Source of the DNA: Vibrio azureus | GTDB taxonomy: Bacteria > Pseudomonadota > Gammaproteobacteria > Enterobacterales > Vibrionaceae | NCBI RefSeq assembly: GCF_002849855.1 | Contig: NZ_CP018616.1 | Span: 248,001-312,000 of the forward strand | Direction: 5' to 3' | DNA length: 64,000 nt | Shown here: one piece after another, positions 45,677 through 57,541 of the stretch | Layout of the letters: each line of letters starts with the position of its first letter | How positions within the stretch are numbered: the first letter of the stretch is position 1 | Translations under genes and position numbers: made by a program | Notes under the pieces: model-generated | The model's input: only the letters and a program-made list of their open reading frames with translations | The model's database searches: none | What the model was told of the DNA's origin: nothing

Positions 45677-46501
45677 ATGGCTATTGTTAAATGTAAGCCG
45701 ACTTCCCCTGGTCGTCGTCACGTCGTTAAAGTTGTTAACGCTGACCTACACAAGGGCAAGCCATACGCACCTCTTCTAGAGAAAAACTCTAAGAACGGTG
45801 GTCGTAACAACAACGGTCGTATCACAGTACGTCACATCGGCGGTGGTCACAAGCACCACTACCGTGTTATTGACTTCAAGCGTACTAAAGATGGCATCCC
45901 AGCGAAAGTTGAGCGTCTAGAATACGATCCAAACCGTAGCGCAAACATTGCTCTAGTTCTTTACAAAGACGGTGAGCGTCGCTACATCCTAGCACCTAAA
46001 GGTGTTGCAGCAGGTGATGTTGTTCAGTCAGGTGTTGATGCACCGATTAAAGCTGGTAACACGCTACCAATGCGTAACATCCCAGTAGGTTCAACTGTAC
46101 ATAACGTTGAACTTAAACCTGGTAAAGGTGGTCAGCTAGCTCGTTCGGCTGGTGCTTACGCTCAAATCGTTGCTCGCGACGGTGCGTACGTAACTATCCG
46201 TCTACGTTCTGGCGAGATGCGCAAAGTTCTTTCTGAAGGCCGTGCAACAATCGGTGAAGTTGGTAACTCTGAGCACATGCTACGTGAACTTGGTAAAGCT
46301 GGTGCTTCACGCTGGCGCGGCGTACGTCCAACCGTACGTGGTGTAGTAATGAACCCGGTTGATCACCCACACGGTGGTGGTGAAGGTCGTACTTCTGGTG
46401 GCCGTCATCCAGTATCTCCTTGGGGTATGCCAACTAAAGGCTACAAGACTCGTAAGAACAAACGCACTGACAAGTACATCGTACGTCGTCGTAACAAGTA
46501 A
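45677..46501 (+). CDS. rplB: 50S ribosomal protein L2
   Basis: 274 residues. Starts [20 protein letters not shown]. The conserved C-terminal [20 protein letters not shown] holds the histidine near the peptidyl-transferase centre. One of the most conserved large-subunit proteins, required for subunit joining. Follows rplW by 15 bases. Confidence 0.98.
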   Translation: MAIVKCKPTSPGRRHVVKVVNADLHKGKPYAPLLEKNSKNGGRNNNGRITVRHIGGGHKHHYRVIDFKRTKDGIPAKVERLEYDPNRSANIALVLYKDGERRYILAPKGVAAGDVVQSGVDAPIKAGNTLPMRNIPVGSTVHNVELKPGKGGQLARSAGAYAQIVARDGAYVTIRLRSGEMRKVLSEGRATIGEVGNSEHMLRELGKAGASRWRGVRPTVRGVVMNPVDHPHGGGEGRTSGGRHPVSPWGMPTKGYKTRKNKRTDKYIVRRRNK

Positions 46502-46510
46502 TCTATTTAA

Positions 46511-46801
<291 letters not shown>

Positions 46802-46811
46802 GGAGTAAATA

Positions 46812-47144
46812 ATGGAAGCTATTGCTAAACATAACTTTGCTCGCATTTCGCCTCAGAAAGCTCGCTTAGTTGCGGATCTAATTCGTGGTAAATCTGTTGA
46901 CCAAGCTCTAGAAATCCTAACATTCAGCAACAAAAAAGCTGCTGTTCTTGTTAAGAAAGTTCTTGAGTCTGCTATCGCAAACGCGGAGCACAACGAAGGT
47001 GCAGATATTGACGATCTGAATGTCGCAAAAATCTTTGTAGATGAAGGCCCAACCATGAAGCGTATTATGCCTCGTGCTAAAGGTCGTGCGGATCGTATCT
47101 TGAAGCGTTCAAGCCACATCACTGTTGTTGTAGCAGATCGCTAG
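46812..47144 (+). CDS. rplV: 50S ribosomal protein L22
   Basis: 110 residues. [20 protein letters not shown] opening; the C-terminal hairpin ([20 protein letters not shown]) reaches the exit-tunnel constriction, where macrolide-resistance changes arise. Wild-type in appearance. AAGGAG precedes it. Confidence 0.98.
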
Positions 47145-47162
47145 AGACTAGGAGAGTAAGCA

Positions 47163-47861
47163 ATGGGTCAAAAAGTACATCCTAATGGTATTCGTCTTGG
47201 CATCGTTAAGCCTTGGAATGCTACATGGTTTGCTAACACCAAAGATTTCGCTGACAACCTAGACGGCGACTTCAAGGTACGTCAGTTCCTAACTAAGGAA
47301 CTACAAAAAGCGTCTCTTTCACGTATCGTTATCGAGCGTCCTGCTAAGAGCATCCGTGTGACTATTCACACTGCTCGTCCAGGCGTTGTAATCGGTAAGA
47401 AAGGTGAAGACGTAGAGAAACTACGCGCAGCTGTAGCAAAAATTGCAGGTGTACCAGCGCAAATTAACATCGCTGAAGTACGTAAGCCTGAACTTGATGC
47501 GCAACTTGTTGGTGACAGCATCGCGTCTCAGCTAGAGCGTCGTGTTATGTTCCGTCGTGCTATGAAGCGCGCGGTACAAAATGCAATGCGTCTAGGCGCT
47601 AAAGGCATCAAAGTGGAAGTAAGCGGTCGTCTAGGCGGCGCTGAAATCGCACGTTCTGAGTGGTACCGTGAAGGTCGTGTACCTCTACACACTCTACGTG
47701 CAGACATTGATTACGCAACTTCTTCGGCTCACACTCAATACGGTGTGATCGGCATTAAAACTTGGATCTTCAAAGGTGAGATCCTAGGTGGTATGCCAGC
47801 AGCTAACGCTGTAGAGCCTAAAGGCGATAAGCCTAAGAAGCAGCGTAAAGGCCGTAAGTAA
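47163..47861 (+). CDS. rpsC: 30S ribosomal protein S3
   Basis: 232 residues. [19 protein letters not shown] opening; the KH domain [18 protein letters not shown] lies near 60-77; basic C-terminal tail ([10 protein letters not shown]). Forms part of the mRNA entry channel with S4 and S5. Confidence 0.98.
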   Translation: MGQKVHPNGIRLGIVKPWNATWFANTKDFADNLDGDFKVRQFLTKELQKASLSRIVIERPAKSIRVTIHTARPGVVIGKKGEDVEKLRAAVAKIAGVPAQINIAEVRKPELDAQLVGDSIASQLERRVMFRRAMKRAVQNAMRLGAKGIKVEVSGRLGGAEIARSEWYREGRVPLHTLRADIDYATSSAHTQYGVIGIKTWIFKGEILGGMPAANAVEPKGDKPKKQRKGRK

Positions 47862-47872
47862 GGAGTCGACAG

Positions 47873-48283
47873 ATGCTACAACCTAAACGTACTAAGTTCC
47901 GTAAGGTTCAGACTGGTCGTAACCGTGGTCTAGCTAAAGGTACTGATGTAAGCTTCGGCGAATTCGGTCTTAAAGCTGTTGGCCGTGGTCGTCTAACTGC
48001 TCGTCAAATCGAAGCGGCACGTCGTGCAATGACACGTCACGTTAAGCGTCAAGGTAAAATCTGGATCCGTGTGTTCCCAGACAAACCAATCACAGAAAAA
48101 CCACTTGAAGTTCGTCAAGGTAAGGGTAAAGGTAACGTTGAGTACTGGGTAGCCCAAATCCAACCTGGAAAGGTAATGTACGAAATGGATGGTGTACCTG
48201 AAGAATTGGCACGTGAAGCGTTCCGCCTAGCGGCTCGTAAACTGCCTTTCAAGACTACATTTGTAACTAAGCAGGTGATGTGA
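47873..48283 (+). CDS. rplP: 50S ribosomal protein L16
   Basis: 136 residues. [20 protein letters not shown] opening; conserved [20 protein letters not shown], containing the arginine hydroxylated by YcfD in E. coli. Contacts A-site tRNA and 5S rRNA. The stop codon overlaps the rpmC ATG by one base (TGATG). Confidence 0.98.
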   Translation: MLQPKRTKFRKVQTGRNRGLAKGTDVSFGEFGLKAVGRGRLTARQIEAARRAMTRHVKRQGKIWIRVFPDKPITEKPLEVRQGKGKGNVEYWVAQIQPGKVMYEMDGVPEELAREAFRLAARKLPFKTTFVTKQVM

Positions 48284-48474
48284 TGAAAGCACAAGATCTA
48301 CGCGAGAAAAGCGTTGAAGAGCTTAACGCTGAGCTATTGAATTTGCTACGCGAACAGTTCAACTTGCGCATGCAAGCTGCAACTGGTCAGCTACAGCAAA
48401 CTCATACTCTGAAAGCTGTACGCCGTGATATCGCACGTGTGAAAACTGTTTTGACTGAGAAGGCAGGCGCATAA
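48283..48474 (+). CDS. rpmC: 50S ribosomal protein L29
   Basis: 63 residues from the ATG at 48283 ([20 protein letters not shown]). A GTG one codon upstream is also open but less likely. Two helices packing at the tunnel exit beside L23. Overlaps rplP and rpsQ by one base each. Confidence 0.97.
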   Translation: MKAQDLREKSVEELNAELLNLLREQFNLRMQAATGQLQQTHTLKAVRRDIARVKTVLTEKAGA

Positions 48475-48728
48475 TGAGCGAAGTAAAACGTACTCAACAA
48501 GGTCGTGTAATTAGCGACAAGATGGACAAGTCTATCGTTGTTTCTATCGAACGCATGGTGAAACACCCAATTTACGGTAAATTCGTAAAGCGTACGACCA
48601 AAGTACACGCACATGACGAGAACAACGAGTGTGGCCTAGGCGACACAGTTGAAATCGCAGAGTGTCGTCCTCTGTCTAAGACTAAGTCTTGGACATTGGT
48701 AAAAGTCCTAGAAAAAGCGAAGGTTTAA
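48474..48728 (+). CDS. rpsQ: 30S ribosomal protein S17
   Basis: 84 residues. Conserved [20 protein letters not shown] and [13 protein letters not shown] of the OB-fold. Primary 16S-binding protein. Last gene of the S10 operon; a terminator follows. Confidence 0.98.
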   Translation: MSEVKRTQQGRVISDKMDKSIVVSIERMVKHPIYGKFVKRTTKVHAHDENNECGLGDTVEIAECRPLSKTKSWTLVKVLEKAKV

Positions 48729-48749
48729 TCTTCACTGTTCTTAGGTAAA

Positions 48750-48783
48750 AAGCGGCTCCAAAAAAATATTTTTGGGGCCGCTT
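48750..48783 (+). terminator. S10 operon terminator
   Basis: A 15-bp stem (AAGCGGCTCCAAAAA with its near-complement, one T-G pair) around a short loop, followed by ATTTTTT. It separates rpsQ from the spc operon. Confidence 0.92.
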
Positions 48784-48813
48784 ATTTTTTGACTACCCAA
48801 TCACAAAAAAGGG

Positions 48814-48822
48814 TGGTACAAT
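48814..48822 (+). promoter_or_regulatory. spc operon promoter (extended -10)
   Basis: TGGTACAAT gives an extended -10 (TGnTACAAT), with TTGACT further upstream at 48789-48794 but spaced too far for a canonical pair. It lies between the S10 terminator and rplN. Confidence 0.55.
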
Positions 48823-48893
48823 TCGCGTCCCTTTTAAAGAGGCAGCCCGACCCGAGAGGGTCTAGTTTTTTTATAATTTAGCGGAGCACTAAC

Positions 48894-49265
48894 ATGATCC
48901 AAATGCAAAGTATGCTGGACGCAGCTGATAACTCAGGCGCACGCAGCGTAATGTGTATTAAGGTTCTGGGTGGCTCTCACCGCCGTTATGCACATATCGG
49001 TGACGTTATCAAAGTTACTGTTAAGGAAGCAATTCCTCGCGGTAAAGTTAAAAAAGGTGACGTTCTGAAGGCGGTGGTAGTGCGCACCCGTAAAGGCGTA
49101 CGTCGTCCTGACGGTTCTGTCATTCGCTTCGACCGAAACGCTTGCGTATTGTTAAACGACAACACTGAGCAACCAATCGGTACACGTATCTTTGGTCCTG
49201 TGACACGCGAACTTCGTGGCGATAAGTTCATGAAGATCGTTTCACTGGCTCCAGAAGTTCTGTAA
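48894..49265 (+). CDS. rplN: 50S ribosomal protein L14
   Basis: 123 residues. [20 protein letters not shown] opening; beta-barrel protein contacting helix 44 of 16S rRNA and the binding site of RsfS. First gene of the spc operon, preceded by its own promoter and a GGAG site. Confidence 0.98.
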
Positions 49266-49278
49266 GGAGCACGTAGAA

Positions 49279-49596
49279 ATGGCAGCTAAAATCCGTCGTA
49301 ATGACGAAGTAATCGTTCTTGCTGGTAAAGACAAAGGCAAGAAAGGTAAAGTAACTAAGGTCCTAGCAACTGGTAAAGTTATCGTTGAAGGTATCAACCT
49401 TGTTAAGAAACACCAGAAACCTGTTCCTGCACTAGGTATCCAAGGCGGTATCGTAGAGCAAGAAGCAGCAATCGACGTTTCTAACGTGGCGATCTTTAAC
49501 GCAGCTACTGGTAAAGCTGACCGTATCGGTTTCCGTTTTGAAGATGGTAAGAAAGTACGTTTCTTTAAATCTAACAACGAAATCGTTTCTAACTAA
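49279..49596 (+). CDS. rplX: 50S ribosomal protein L24
   Basis: 105 residues. KOW motif near residues 8-34 ([20 protein letters not shown]). Initiator of 50S assembly, bound to 5'-domain 23S rRNA. Follows rplN by 13 bases. Confidence 0.98.
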   Translation: MAAKIRRNDEVIVLAGKDKGKKGKVTKVLATGKVIVEGINLVKKHQKPVPALGIQGGIVEQEAAIDVSNVAIFNAATGKADRIGFRFEDGKKVRFFKSNNEIVSN

Positions 49597-49620
49597 TTAG
49601 AAGTAATTTGGAGTTCTACT

Positions 49621-50160
49621 ATGGCGAAACTGCATGATTACTACAAGTCGTCTGTAGTCGCTGAACTGACCAAAGAGTTCAGCTACACAAGCGTCATGCA
49701 AGTCCCTAGAATCGAGAAAATCACCCTAAACATGGGTGTTGGTGAAGCAATCAACGATAAGAAACTGCTAGAAAACGCAGCTGCTGATATGGCAACGATC
49801 TCTGGTCAAAAGCCACTTATCACTAAAGCGCGTAAATCTGTTGCAGGTTTCAAAATCCGCGAAGGCTACCCTATCGGTTGTAAAGTAACCTTGCGTGGCG
49901 AACGTATGTGGGATTTTTTCGAGCGTTTAATCTCGATCGCACTTCCACGTGTACGTGACTTCCGTGGTGTTAGCGCTAAGTCTTTTGACGGACGCGGTAA
50001 CTACAGCATGGGCGTTCGCGAGCAAATCATCTTCCCGGAAATCGACTTTGATAAAGTTGATCGAGTACGCGGTCTAGACATCACTATTACGACGTCTGCT
50101 GGTACTGATGAGGAAGGCCGTGCTCTGCTGGCTGCCTTTAACTTCCCATTCCGTAAGTAA
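49621..50160 (+). CDS. rplE: 50S ribosomal protein L5
   Basis: 179 residues. [20 protein letters not shown] opening and conserved [19 protein letters not shown]. Binds 5S rRNA in the central protuberance and contacts P-site tRNA. Confidence 0.98.
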   Translation: MAKLHDYYKSSVVAELTKEFSYTSVMQVPRIEKITLNMGVGEAINDKKLLENAAADMATISGQKPLITKARKSVAGFKIREGYPIGCKVTLRGERMWDFFERLISIALPRVRDFRGVSAKSFDGRGNYSMGVREQIIFPEIDFDKVDRVRGLDITITTSAGTDEEGRALLAAFNFPFRK

Positions 50161-50177
50161 GGTGAAGGGTTACTGTT

Positions 50178-50483
50178 ATGGCTAAAAATTCAATGAAAGC
50201 ACGTGAAGCAAAACGTGCGAAGCTAGTAGCTAAGTTCGCTGAAAAGCGTGCTGCGCTAAAAGCTATCATCAGCGATGTAAACGCATCTGAAGAAGATCGT
50301 TGGAATGCGGTTCTTACACTGCAATCTCTTCCACGTGATTCAAGTGCATCACGTCAGCGCAACCGTTGTAACCAAACTGGTCGTCCACACGGTTACCTAC
50401 GTAAGTTCGGTCTAAGCCGTATTAAGGTTCGTGAAGCTTGCATGAAAGGCGAGATTCCGGGTCTTCGTAAGGCTAGCTGGTAA
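50178..50483 (+). CDS. rpsN: 30S ribosomal protein S14 (long form)
   Basis: 101 residues, the longer zinc-independent form. [20 protein letters not shown] opening; [20 protein letters not shown] conserved. The N-terminal CxxC pair of zinc-binding S14 is absent. Head protein of 30S. Confidence 0.97.
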   Translation: MAKNSMKAREAKRAKLVAKFAEKRAALKAIISDVNASEEDRWNAVLTLQSLPRDSSASRQRNRCNQTGRPHGYLRKFGLSRIKVREACMKGEIPGLRKASW

Positions 50484-50512
50484 TTGCCACTTAATCATTT
50501 GGAGTAAATCAT

Positions 50513-50905
50513 ATGAGCATGCAAGATCCGATTTCGGATATGCTGACCCGTGTTCGTAACGGTCAAGCAGCAAACAAAGTTGCTGTTAAAATGCCTTCTT
50601 CAAAGCTTAAAGTTGCAATCGCTGCACTACTGAAAGCTGAAGGTTACATCGTTGACTTCGCTGTTGAAGGCGAAGCAAAACCAGAGCTAGAAGTTACACT
50701 TAAGTACTTCCAAGCAAAACCAGTAATCGAGCAACTTAAACGTGTTTCTCGTCCAGGTCTACGTGTTTACAAGAAGAAAGATCAACTTCCTTCTGTAATG
50801 GGTGGTCTTGGTATTGCTATCGTTTCTACTTCCAAGGGTCTTATGTCAGACCGCGCTGCACGTAAAGCAGGTCTTGGTGGTGAAATCATCTGCTACGTAG
50901 CTTAA
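50513..50905 (+). CDS. rpsH: 30S ribosomal protein S8
   Basis: 130 residues. [20 protein letters not shown] opening; ASRPGLR-like segment ([20 protein letters not shown]) and terminal GGEIICYVA. In E. coli S8 also represses the spc operon by binding the rplE mRNA region. Confidence 0.98.
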   Translation: MSMQDPISDMLTRVRNGQAANKVAVKMPSSKLKVAIAALLKAEGYIVDFAVEGEAKPELEVTLKYFQAKPVIEQLKRVSRPGLRVYKKKDQLPSVMGGLGIAIVSTSKGLMSDRAARKAGLGGEIICYVA

Positions 50906-50917
50906 TAGGAGTAGAAT

Positions 50918-51451
50918 ATGTCTCGTGTTGCTAAGGCACCTGTCGCTATTCCAGCTGGCGTAGAGGTGAAACTAAACGGCCAAGAAATCACTGTAAAAGG
51001 TGCTAAAGGCGAACTAACTCGCGTTATGAATAACGCAGTTGTGATCGCTCAGGAAGAAAACAACCTAACTTTCGGTCCTAAAGAAGGTTTTGCTAACGCA
51101 TGGGCACAAGCTGGTACAGCTCGCGCTCTAGTTAACAACATGGTTGTTGGTGTTACTGAAGGCTTTACTAAGAAGCTAACACTTAAAGGTGTTGGTTACC
51201 GTGCTGCTATCAAAGGCAACGCTGTAGGTCTAACACTAGGCTTCTCTCACCCAGTTGAGCACGAGTTGCCAGCGGGTATTAAAGCTGAATGTCCAAGCCA
51301 AACTGAAATCATCATTACTGGTTGTGATAAGCAACTAGTTGGTCAAGTTGCGGCTGACATTCGTTCTTACCGTGAGCCTGAGCCTTACAAAGGTAAAGGT
51401 GTTCGTTACGCAGATGAAAATGTGCGTACTAAAGAAGCTAAGAAGAAGTAA
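50918..51451 (+). CDS. rplF: 50S ribosomal protein L6
   Basis: 177 residues. [20 protein letters not shown] opening and C-terminal [19 protein letters not shown] are diagnostic. Two similar domains near the GTPase-associated region. AGGAG site before the ATG. Confidence 0.98.
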   Translation: MSRVAKAPVAIPAGVEVKLNGQEITVKGAKGELTRVMNNAVVIAQEENNLTFGPKEGFANAWAQAGTARALVNNMVVGVTEGFTKKLTLKGVGYRAAIKGNAVGLTLGFSHPVEHELPAGIKAECPSQTEIIITGCDKQLVGQVAADIRSYREPEPYKGKGVRYADENVRTKEAKKK

Positions 51452-51460
51452 GGTAACACT

Positions 51461-51814
51461 ATGGATAAGAAAGCATCTCGCATCCGTCGTGCTACACGTG
51501 CACGTCGTAAGATTGCAGAACTGGGTGCGACTCGCCTAGTTGTACACCGTACTCCTCGTCACGTGTACGCACAGGTTGTCGCGGCTAATGGCTCTGAGGT
51601 TATCGCATCAGCTTCTACTGTAGAAAAAGCGATCCGTGAGCAAGTGAAATACACTGGTAACGTTGATGCAGCTAAAGCAGTAGGTAAAGCTGTTGCAGAG
51701 CGCGCTCTTGAAAAAGGCGTAACTGCAGTTGCATTTGATCGTTCTGGTTTCCAATACCACGGTCGAGTAGCGGCGCTAGCAGAATCTGCTCGCGAAGCTG
51801 GTCTGAAATTCTAA
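51461..51814 (+). CDS. rplR: 50S ribosomal protein L18
   Basis: 117 residues. [20 protein letters not shown] opening and conserved [20 protein letters not shown]. Binds 5S rRNA with L5. Confidence 0.98.
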   Translation: MDKKASRIRRATRARRKIAELGATRLVVHRTPRHVYAQVVAANGSEVIASASTVEKAIREQVKYTGNVDAAKAVGKAVAERALEKGVTAVAFDRSGFQYHGRVAALAESAREAGLKF

Positions 51815-51828
51815 GGTAGGGTTGGAAG

Positions 51829-52332
51829 ATGGCTAAAGAACAACAAGTTCAAGCGAATGATTTGCAAGAAAAATTAATCGCAGTTAACCGTGTATCTAAG
51901 ACGGTTAAAGGTGGTCGAATCATGAGCTTCACTGCACTAACAGTAGTTGGTGACGGTAATGGTCGTGTAGGTTTCGGTTACGGCAAAGCTCGTGAAGTAC
52001 CTGCAGCGATTCAAAAAGCAATGGAAAAAGCGCGTCGTAACATGACGACAATCGCGCTAAACGAAGGCACTCTTCACCACCCAGTGAAAGGTCGCCACTC
52101 GGGCTCTAAAGTTTACATGCAGCCTGCTGCTGAAGGTACTGGTGTTATCGCAGGTGGTGCGATGCGTGCAGTACTAGAAGTTGCTGGTGTACACAACGTA
52201 CTATCTAAAGCGTACGGTTCTACGAACCCAATCAACATCGTTCGTGCAACGATCGATGCGCTAGGTAGTGTGAAGTCGCCAGAAATGGTTGCTGCTAAAC
52301 GTGGTCTAACTGTTGAAGCTATTTCGGAGTAA
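51829..52332 (+). CDS. rpsE: 30S ribosomal protein S5
   Basis: 167 residues. N-terminal double-stranded-RNA-like domain ([20 protein letters not shown], then [17 protein letters not shown]). Important for decoding accuracy and part of the mRNA helicase site. Confidence 0.98.
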   Translation: MAKEQQVQANDLQEKLIAVNRVSKTVKGGRIMSFTALTVVGDGNGRVGFGYGKAREVPAAIQKAMEKARRNMTTIALNEGTLHHPVKGRHSGSKVYMQPAAEGTGVIAGGAMRAVLEVAGVHNVLSKAYGSTNPINIVRATIDALGSVKSPEMVAAKRGLTVEAISE

Positions 52333-52339
52333 GAACACA

Positions 52340-52516
52340 ATGGCAACTATTAAAGTAACTCAAACTAAAAGCTCAATTGGTCGCCTACCAAAGCATAAAG
52401 CTACTTTGCGTGGTCTAGGTCTTCGTAAAATCAACCATACAGTAGAACTTGAAGATACTCCGTGTGTTCGCGGAATGATCAACAAGGTTTACTACATGGT
52501 TAAAGTTGAGGAGTAA
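52340..52516 (+). CDS. rpmD: 50S ribosomal protein L30
   Basis: 58 residues from ATG 52340 ([20 protein letters not shown]); the frame is open further upstream within rpsE, but the family starts here. Conserved [20 protein letters not shown]. Confidence 0.97.
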
Positions 52517-52522
52517 TCAGAA

Positions 52523-52957
52523 ATGCGTTTGAATACTCTTGCACCGGCTGCTGGCTCTAAGCATGCTCCTAAGCGTGTAGGTCGTGGTATCGGTTCTGGC
52601 CTAGGTAAAACTGGTGGCCGTGGTCACAAAGGTCAAAAGTCACGTTCTGGCGGCAGCGTTCGTCCAGGTTTTGAAGGCGGTCAGATGCCTCTAAAACAAC
52701 GTCTACCAAAATTCGGTTTCACTTCTCGTAAGAGCCTAGTGTCTGCTGAAGTTCGTCTAGGTGAACTAGCGAAAGTTTCTGGTGACGTAGTTGATCTAAA
52801 CAGCCTTAAAGCTGCTAATATCATCACTAAGAACATCGAATTTGTAAAAGTTGTTCTTTCTGGCGAAATTAACAAAGCTGTGACTGTTAAAGGTCTACGT
52901 GTGACTAAAGGCGCTAAAGCTGCAATCGAAGCTGCAGGCGGTAAAATCGAGGAATAA
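52523..52957 (+). CDS. rplO: 50S ribosomal protein L15
   Basis: 144 residues. [20 protein letters not shown] opening; glycine-rich [20 protein letters not shown] segment. Late assembly protein. Immediately upstream of secY. Confidence 0.98.
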   Translation: MRLNTLAPAAGSKHAPKRVGRGIGSGLGKTGGRGHKGQKSRSGGSVRPGFEGGQMPLKQRLPKFGFTSRKSLVSAEVRLGELAKVSGDVVDLNSLKAANIITKNIEFVKVVLSGEINKAVTVKGLRVTKGAKAAIEAAGGKIEE

Positions 52958-52977
52958 TCTCGAGGAACGAGGTACAG

Positions 52978-54312
52978 ATGGCTAAGAAACCAGGACAAGA
53001 TTTTCGTAGTGCTCAGAGCGGCTTAAGTGAGCTAAAGTCGCGCTTATTATTCGTAATTGGTGCACTTTTAGTATTCCGAGCCGGCTCTTTTGTGCCGATT
53101 CCTGGTATTGATGCGGCTGTACTTGCCAATTTGTTCGAACAGCAAAAAGGTACCATCGTTGAAATGTTTAACATGTTCTCCGGTGGTGCTCTTGAGCGTG
53201 CATCTATATTAGCGTTGGGCATCATGCCGTATATTTCGGCATCTATTGTTGTCCAACTGCTAACTGTAGTTCATCCAGCGTTAGCCGAACTCAAAAAAGA
53301 GGGTGAAGCAGGCCGTCGTAAGATAAGCCAATATACGCGCTACGGCACGCTTGTACTTGCAACATTCCAAGCTATTGGTATTGCAACAGGCTTACCAAAC
53401 ATGGTCGATAATCTGGTTGTTATCAACCAAACCATGTTTACGCTTATTGCTACCGTAAGTTTAGTAACCGGCACCATGTTCTTAATGTGGTTAGGTGAAC
53501 AAATTACAGAGCGTGGAATCGGTAATGGTATTTCATTATTGATCTTTGCAGGTATTGTTGCTGGATTGCCTTCTGCAATCGGTCAAACAATTGAGCAAGC
53601 GCGTCAAGGTGAATTGCATGTACTTCTTTTGTTGTTTATTGCTGTATTGTCTTTCGCAGTAATTTACTTCGTTGTTTTCATGGAACGTGGTCAACGCCGT
53701 ATCGTCGTTAACTACGCGAAGCGTCAACAAGGTCGTAAAGTATTTGCTGCGCAAAGTTCTCATTTGCCACTTAAAATAAATATGGCAGGTGTTATTCCAG
53801 CAATTTTTGCATCAAGCATTATTTTGTTCCCTGGAACACTAGCACAGTGGTTCGGTCAAGGGGGTGAGGGCAGCGCGTTCGGTTGGTTAACTGACGTGTC
53901 ATTGGCTCTTAGTCCAGGTCAGCCTTTGTATGTTATGCTTTATGCAGCAGCAATTATTTTCTTCTGTTTCTTCTACACGGCATTGGTTTTCAATCCGCGT
54001 GAAACAGCAGATAATTTGAAGAAGTCCGGTGCATTCGTACCCGGCATCCGCCCAGGTGAGCAGACAGCGAAGTACATTGATAAAGTAATGACACGTTTAA
54101 CCCTAGCAGGTGCACTGTATATTACCTTTATCTGTCTTATTCCCGAGTTCATGATGGTCGCATGGAACGTACGTTTCTATTTTGGCGGCACATCACTACT
54201 AATTGTAGTTGTTGTTATCATGGACTTTATGGCACAGGTACAGACTCATCTGATGTCTCAGCAGTATGATTCTGTGTTGAAGAAAGCGAATCTGAAGGGC
54301 TACGGCCGTTAA
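52978..54312 (+). CDS. secY: preprotein translocase subunit SecY
   Basis: 444 residues with ten membrane segments, the channel of the SecYEG translocon. The first segment ([21 protein letters not shown]) carries the family signature; the cytoplasmic loop with [20 protein letters not shown] and the conserved [20 protein letters not shown] are present. Normal length. Placed between rplO and rpmJ as in other proteobacteria. Confidence 0.98.
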   Translation: MAKKPGQDFRSAQSGLSELKSRLLFVIGALLVFRAGSFVPIPGIDAAVLANLFEQQKGTIVEMFNMFSGGALERASILALGIMPYISASIVVQLLTVVHPALAELKKEGEAGRRKISQYTRYGTLVLATFQAIGIATGLPNMVDNLVVINQTMFTLIATVSLVTGTMFLMWLGEQITERGIGNGISLLIFAGIVAGLPSAIGQTIEQARQGELHVLLLLFIAVLSFAVIYFVVFMERGQRRIVVNYAKRQQGRKVFAAQSSHLPLKINMAGVIPAIFASSIILFPGTLAQWFGQGGEGSAFGWLTDVSLALSPGQPLYVMLYAAAIIFFCFFYTALVFNPRETADNLKKSGAFVPGIRPGEQTAKYIDKVMTRLTLAGALYITFICLIPEFMMVAWNVRFYFGGTSLLIVVVVIMDFMAQVQTHLMSQQYDSVLKKANLKGYGR

Positions 54313-54350
54313 TCCGGCGGTAGACTCAGTTTCAATTACGGAGTTTAGCA

Positions 54351-54464
54351 ATGAAAGTTCGTGCTTCCGTTAAAAAAATCTGCCGTAACTGTAAAGTAAT
54401 CAAGCGTAACGGTGTCGTTCGCGTGATTTGCAGTGAGCCAAAGCACAAACAGCGCCAAGGCTAA
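54351..54464 (+). CDS. rpmJ: 50S ribosomal protein L36 (zinc-binding type)
   Basis: 37 residues: [20 protein letters not shown], then [17 protein letters not shown]. Cys11, Cys14, Cys27 and His32 form the zinc site. Preceded by a GGAG site and placed after secY, ending the spc operon. Too small to stand out on length alone, but the sequence is unambiguous. Confidence 0.97.
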
Positions 54465-54495
54465 TTAGCAGAAGTTTTTACTTGAAAATGAAGGA

Positions 54496-54520
54496 TAGGT
54501 CGGGTATATTCCTCGGCCTA
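54496..54520 (+). terminator. spc operon terminator/attenuator
   Basis: A 9-bp stem (TAGGTCGGG with CTCGGCCTA, two G-T pairs) and a 7-base loop, then CCTTTTG. Weak; partial read-through into the alpha operon is likely. Confidence 0.55.
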
Positions 54521-54613
54521 CCTTTTGCGTGCAAAAGAAGTAGTATCCCACAGCGTATCCATAACGGGCTTTGCTGTGGCTAATTCTTTTATAGAAACAC
54601 TTAGGAGTGAATA
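54521..54613 (+). promoter_or_regulatory. alpha operon leader (possible S4 control site)
   Basis: This untranslated segment ahead of rpsM contains CCACAGCG and GGCTTTGCTGTGG, which can pair. In E. coli S4 represses this operon through a pseudoknot at the same place. Conservation of the pseudoknot is inferred, not shown. Confidence 0.45.
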
Positions 54614-54970
54614 ATGGCCCGTATAGCCGGCATTAACATTCCTGATCAAAAACATGCTGTAATCGCTTTAACAGCGATCTACGGTATCGGTAAAACTCGC
54701 TCTCAAGCTATCCTAGCTGAAGTGGGTATTGCTGAAGATGTTAAGATCAGTGAACTAACTGAAGAGCAGATCGATCAACTGCGTGATGGTGTAGCTAAAT
54801 ACACTGTAGAAGGTGATCTACGTCGTGAAGTATCCATGAACATCAAGCGTCTTATGGACCTTGGCTGTTACCGTGGTCTTCGTCATCGTCGCAGTCTACC
54901 ACTACGTGGACAGCGTACTAAAACCAATGCTCGCACCCGTAAGGGTCCGCGTAAGCCGATCAAGAAATAA
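54614..54970 (+). CDS. rpsM: 30S ribosomal protein S13
   Basis: 118 residues. [20 protein letters not shown] opening; helix-two-turn-helix and the basic tail ([20 protein letters not shown]). Contacts P-site tRNA and bridges to L5. First gene of the alpha operon. Confidence 0.98.
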   Translation: MARIAGINIPDQKHAVIALTAIYGIGKTRSQAILAEVGIAEDVKISELTEEQIDQLRDGVAKYTVEGDLRREVSMNIKRLMDLGCYRGLRHRRSLPLRGQRTKTNARTRKGPRKPIKK

Positions 54971-54982
54971 TCGGGAAGGTAG

Positions 54983-55378
<396 letters not shown>

Positions 55379-55405
55379 CGTTTCTAGGACTATTGGAGAA
55401 GAATC

Positions 55406-56026
55406 ATGGCAAGATATTTGGGTCCTAAGCTGAAGCTTAGCCGTCGTGAAGGCACTGACTTATTTCTTAAGTCTGGTGTTCGTGCGATCGATACCAAGTG
55501 TAAAATTGATAACGCACCAGGTGTACACGGCGCTCGTCGCGGTCGTCTATCTGAGTATGGCGTTCAGCTTCGTGAGAAGCAAAAAGTTCGTCGTATGTAC
55601 GGCGTTCTAGAAAAACAATTCCGTAACTACTACAAAGAAGCTGCTCGCCTTAAAGGCAACACTGGTGAAAACCTACTTCAGCTTCTTGAAGGTCGTCTTG
55701 ATAACGTAGTTTACCGTATGGGTTTTGGTGCGACTCGCGCTGAATCTCGTCAGCTAGTTAGCCACAAAGCTATCCTAGTTAACGGTAAAGTTGTAAACGT
55801 TCCTTCTTTCAAAGTAGCGGCTAATGACGTTGTTTCTATTCGCGAGAAAGCTAAACAGCAATCTCGTATCAAAGCAGCTCTAGAAGTTGCTGAACAACGT
55901 GAAAAACCAACTTGGATTGAAGTAGATGGTGGCAAGATGGAAGGTACATTCAAGCGTATGCCTGAGCGTTCAGATCTATCAGCTGACATCAACGAACAAT
56001 TGATCGTCGAACTTTACTCTAAGTAA
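55406..56026 (+). CDS. rpsD: 30S ribosomal protein S4
   Basis: 206 residues. [20 protein letters not shown] opening; S4 RNA-binding domain near 95-155 ([20 protein letters not shown]). Initiates 30S assembly, helps keep translation accurate, and in E. coli autoregulates the alpha operon. Confidence 0.98.
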   Translation: MARYLGPKLKLSRREGTDLFLKSGVRAIDTKCKIDNAPGVHGARRGRLSEYGVQLREKQKVRRMYGVLEKQFRNYYKEAARLKGNTGENLLQLLEGRLDNVVYRMGFGATRAESRQLVSHKAILVNGKVVNVPSFKVAANDVVSIREKAKQQSRIKAALEVAEQREKPTWIEVDGGKMEGTFKRMPERSDLSADINEQLIVELYSK

Positions 56027-56050
56027 GGTTTAAACTAAAGAGAGGACACA

Positions 56051-57043
56051 ATGCAGGGTTCTGTAACAGAATTTCTTAAGCCACGTCTTGTTGACATCGA
56101 ACAAATCAGCTCGACTCACGCAAAAGTAACTCTTGAGCCATTAGAGCGTGGCTTTGGTCATACTCTGGGTAATGCACTTCGCCGCATCCTTCTATCTTCT
56201 ATGCCTGGTTGTGCAGTCACAGAAGTAGAAATCGAAGGCGTACTTCATGAATACAGCACAAAAGAAGGCGTTCAAGAAGATATTCTTGAAATCCTTTTGA
56301 ACCTAAAAGGTTTGTCTGTGCGTGTTGCTGAAGGCAAAGATGAAGTGTTCATTACTTTGAACAAATCAGGCTCGGGCCCTGTGGTTGCAGGTGACATCAC
56401 CCATGATGGTGATGTAGAGATCGCTAACCCAGAACACGTTATTTGTCACCTAACGGATGACAATGCTGATATCGCTATGCGTATTAAAGTAGAACGTGGT
56501 CGTGGTTATGTTCCTGCTTCTGCCCGTATCCATACTGAAGAAGATGAGCGTCCAATCGGTCGTCTACTTGTAGATGCTACTTACAGCCCTGTAGACAAAA
56601 TTGCCTACGCTGTAGAAGCAGCTCGTGTAGAACAACGTACTGACTTAGACAAGCTTGTCATCGATATGGAAACGAACGGTACTCTAGAACCTGAGGAAGC
56701 TATCCGTCGCGCAGCAACTATTCTTGCTGAGCAATTGGATGCGTTCGTAGATCTTCGTGATGTACGTGTTCCTGAGGAGAAGGAAGAGAAGCCTGAATTC
56801 GATCCAATCCTACTGCGTCCTGTAGACGATCTTGAACTAACAGTTCGCTCTGCTAACTGTCTGAAAGCAGAAGCGATTCACTACATCGGTGATCTAGTAC
56901 AACGTACTGAGGTTGAGCTACTTAAAACGCCTAACCTTGGTAAAAAATCTCTTACTGAGATTAAAGACGTACTTGCGTCACGTGGTCTTTCTCTGGGCAT
57001 GCGCCTAGAAAATTGGCCACCTGCATCAATCGCTGAAGATTAA
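56051..57043 (+). CDS. rpoA: RNA polymerase alpha subunit
   Basis: 330 residues. N-terminal dimerisation domain ([20 protein letters not shown] near 32-51), acidic linker ([13 protein letters not shown] near 237-250), and C-terminal domain near 250-320 with [19 protein letters not shown], which binds UP elements and activators. Full length. Confidence 0.99.
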   Translation: MQGSVTEFLKPRLVDIEQISSTHAKVTLEPLERGFGHTLGNALRRILLSSMPGCAVTEVEIEGVLHEYSTKEGVQEDILEILLNLKGLSVRVAEGKDEVFITLNKSGSGPVVAGDITHDGDVEIANPEHVICHLTDDNADIAMRIKVERGRGYVPASARIHTEEDERPIGRLLVDATYSPVDKIAYAVEAARVEQRTDLDKLVIDMETNGTLEPEEAIRRAATILAEQLDAFVDLRDVRVPEEKEEKPEFDPILLRPVDDLELTVRSANCLKAEAIHYIGDLVQRTEVELLKTPNLGKKSLTEIKDVLASRGLSLGMRLENWPPASIAED

Positions 57044-57069
57044 TCGATACTAGTTAGAAGGATTAGGTC

Positions 57070-57450
57070 ATGCGCCATCGTAAGAGTGGTCGTCAACTCA
57101 ACCGCAACAGCTCACATCGTAAAGCGATGTTCAGCAATATGGCTAGCTCTCTAGTACGTCATGAAGTTATCAAGACTACTTTGCCAAAAGCAAAAGAGCT
57201 GCGTCGCGTAGTTGAGCCTTTGATTACACTAGCTAAGACTGACAGTGTTGCTAACCGTCGTCTTGCATTTGCACGTACTCGTGACAACGAAGTAGTTGCA
57301 AAACTATTTAACGAACTAGGTCCACGTTTTGCTGCTCGTCAGGGCGGTTACACTCGTATCCTAAAAGCTGGCTTCCGTGCTGGTGATAAAGCTCCAATGG
57401 CTTACATTGAGCTTGTTGATCGCCCAGCTGCTGAAGAAGCTGCTGAGTAA
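57070..57450 (+). CDS. rplQ: 50S ribosomal protein L17
   Basis: 126 residues. [20 protein letters not shown] opening and [20 protein letters not shown]. Last gene of the alpha operon; a strong terminator follows. Confidence 0.98.
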
Positions 57451-57466
57451 TCAGTTCGTAAGAACG

Positions 57467-57494
57467 AAAAAGCCGAGCATTAGCTCGGCTTTTT
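57467..57494 (+). terminator. alpha operon terminator
   Basis: A 12-bp stem AAAAAGCCGAGC and complement with a 4-base loop, running into six T residues and GTTTT. It lies 17 bases after rplQ. Confidence 0.95.
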
Positions 57495-57541
57495 TGTTTT
57501 TTGCTTTCGCCATTGCTAAGATAGCGTTCTTCTATCCTTCT